Shown: in pieces, positions 63,631 to 64,000 of the stretch
Numbering within the stretch: position 1 is the first letter of the stretch
Layout of the letters: each line of letters starts with the position of its first letter
Assembly: GCF_900107745.1 (NCBI RefSeq)
Contig: NZ_FNRO01000016.1
Location: 62,001-126,000 of the forward strand
DNA: 64,000 nucleotides
Direction: 5' to 3'
Origin: Variovorax sp. YR216
GTDB taxonomy: Bacteria; Pseudomonadota; Gammaproteobacteria; Burkholderiales; Burkholderiaceae_C
Notes under the pieces: model-generated
What the model was told of the DNA's origin: nothing
What the model saw: the letters and a program-made list of their open reading frames with translations, nothing else
Databases searched by the model: none
Program-made: the position numbers and the translations under genes

Positions 63631-64000
63631 ACTGACGCGGCTGCGAGCTGAAAACGCGCGGCTGGCCGGGTTGTTGGAGGCCCATGGCATTGCATGGCGC
63701 GATCCCGAGCCGACGGATGTGCGCACGGTTTCGCCATCGCCATTGAGTACCGGCGAGAAGGTGGCTCTTTTTGGCCGCTTGTTCCGTGGGCGCGCCGATG
63801 TCTATCCGATTCGCTGGGAGAGCAAGGCCGGCAAGAGCGGCTACTCCCCGGCTTGCGCAAACGAATGGCGCGCCGGCGTCTGCGAGAAGCCCCGCGTCAA
63901 GTGCTCCGATTGTGGTCATCGGCTGTTAGTCCCATTGACCGACCAGGCGCTGTATGACCACCTTGCCGGCCGCCGTACGGTGGGCGTGTATCCCCTGCTG
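63596..64000 (+). CDS. TOTE-type primase-domain protein, N-terminal part (runs off the window)
   Basis: ATG 63596 opens a frame that stays open to the window end (135 codons). A short coiled coil (HELTRLRAENARLAGLLEAH) precedes STGEKVALFGRLFRGRADVY, KSGYSPACANEWRAGVCEKP, a Cys pair in RVKCSDCGHRLL, and LTDQALYDHLAGRRTVGVYP. That order is characteristic of the TOTE conflict-system archaeo-eukaryotic primase proteins, which usually continue into helicase and nuclease domains. It overlaps the preceding gene by 35 bases in another frame. Confidence 0.7.
   Translation, partial: MTSDGDDKLIHELTRLRAENARLAGLLEAHGIAWRDPEPTDVRTVSPSPLSTGEKVALFGRLFRGRADVYPIRWESKAGKSGYSPACANEWRAGVCEKPRVKCSDCGHRLLVPLTDQALYDHLAGRRTVGVYPLL

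Overview
This 64-kb window has high GC, dense Burkholderiales-style gene order and long antisense shadow ORFs. The gene set (LivFGHM-type importers, DctA/DctBD, MaeB, TctD/TctE-like pair, acetone carboxylase, KfrA) suggests a metabolically versatile betaproteobacterium, probably Comamonadaceae. That placement is inferred from gene content, not from a marker gene. No rRNA, tRNA or CRISPR array was found.

Layout. (1) 165-6660: a complete branched-chain-type ABC importer followed by a nitrilase and the wreck of a LysR gene, giving nitrile or nitrogen-compound uptake and hydrolysis. (2) 6712-16091: accessory DNA with HipBA, VapBC and TacAT-like toxin-antitoxin pairs, an SGNH lipoprotein, a graveyard of gene and IS fragments (8.4-10.7 kb), and an intact LysR / aldo-keto reductase / MFS cluster. 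(3) 16464-25982: a C4-dicarboxylate operon (hydrolase, malic enzyme, DctA, NDH-2, DctB, DctD) preceded by a consensus sigma-54 promoter that DctD can be expected to activate. (4) 26045-37118: about 11 kb bounded by 43-bp inverted repeats (40/43 identical) with a tniB remnant inside the left end. The cargo is a broken TumE toxin with its antitoxin, a 63-bp tandem repeat, and a citrate module: binding protein, TctD/TctE-like two-component system, two-subunit ATP-citrate lyase and a 2-hydroxycarboxylate transporter. (5) 37316-44916: acetone carboxylase operon with its AcoR-type sigma-54 activator, a candidate -24/-12 promoter and an upstream dyad. (6) 44979-50870: an integrase plus kfrA element nested between decayed copies of the same two genes, carrying a ParE-like TA pair and an AT-rich orphan AAA ATPase. 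(7) 51427-64000: a defence-like and degraded zone with an intact TIR protein, a frameshifted second TIR gene, a HEPN-like protein, transposon scraps, a lipoprotein / lysozyme-like / patatin cluster (patatin broken), a DUF6880-like protein, HigBA, and the start of a TOTE-type primase-domain protein cut by the window end.

How the genes work together. Three catabolic modules each carry their own import or regulatory parts: C4-dicarboxylates feed DctA and malic enzyme, with NDH-2 available to reoxidise NADH; citrate feeds the 2HCT carrier and ATP-citrate lyase to give acetyl-CoA and oxaloacetate; acetone is carboxylated to acetoacetate. Between them lie islands built by repeated insertion and decay, with six toxin-antitoxin modules and several predicted immune effectors.
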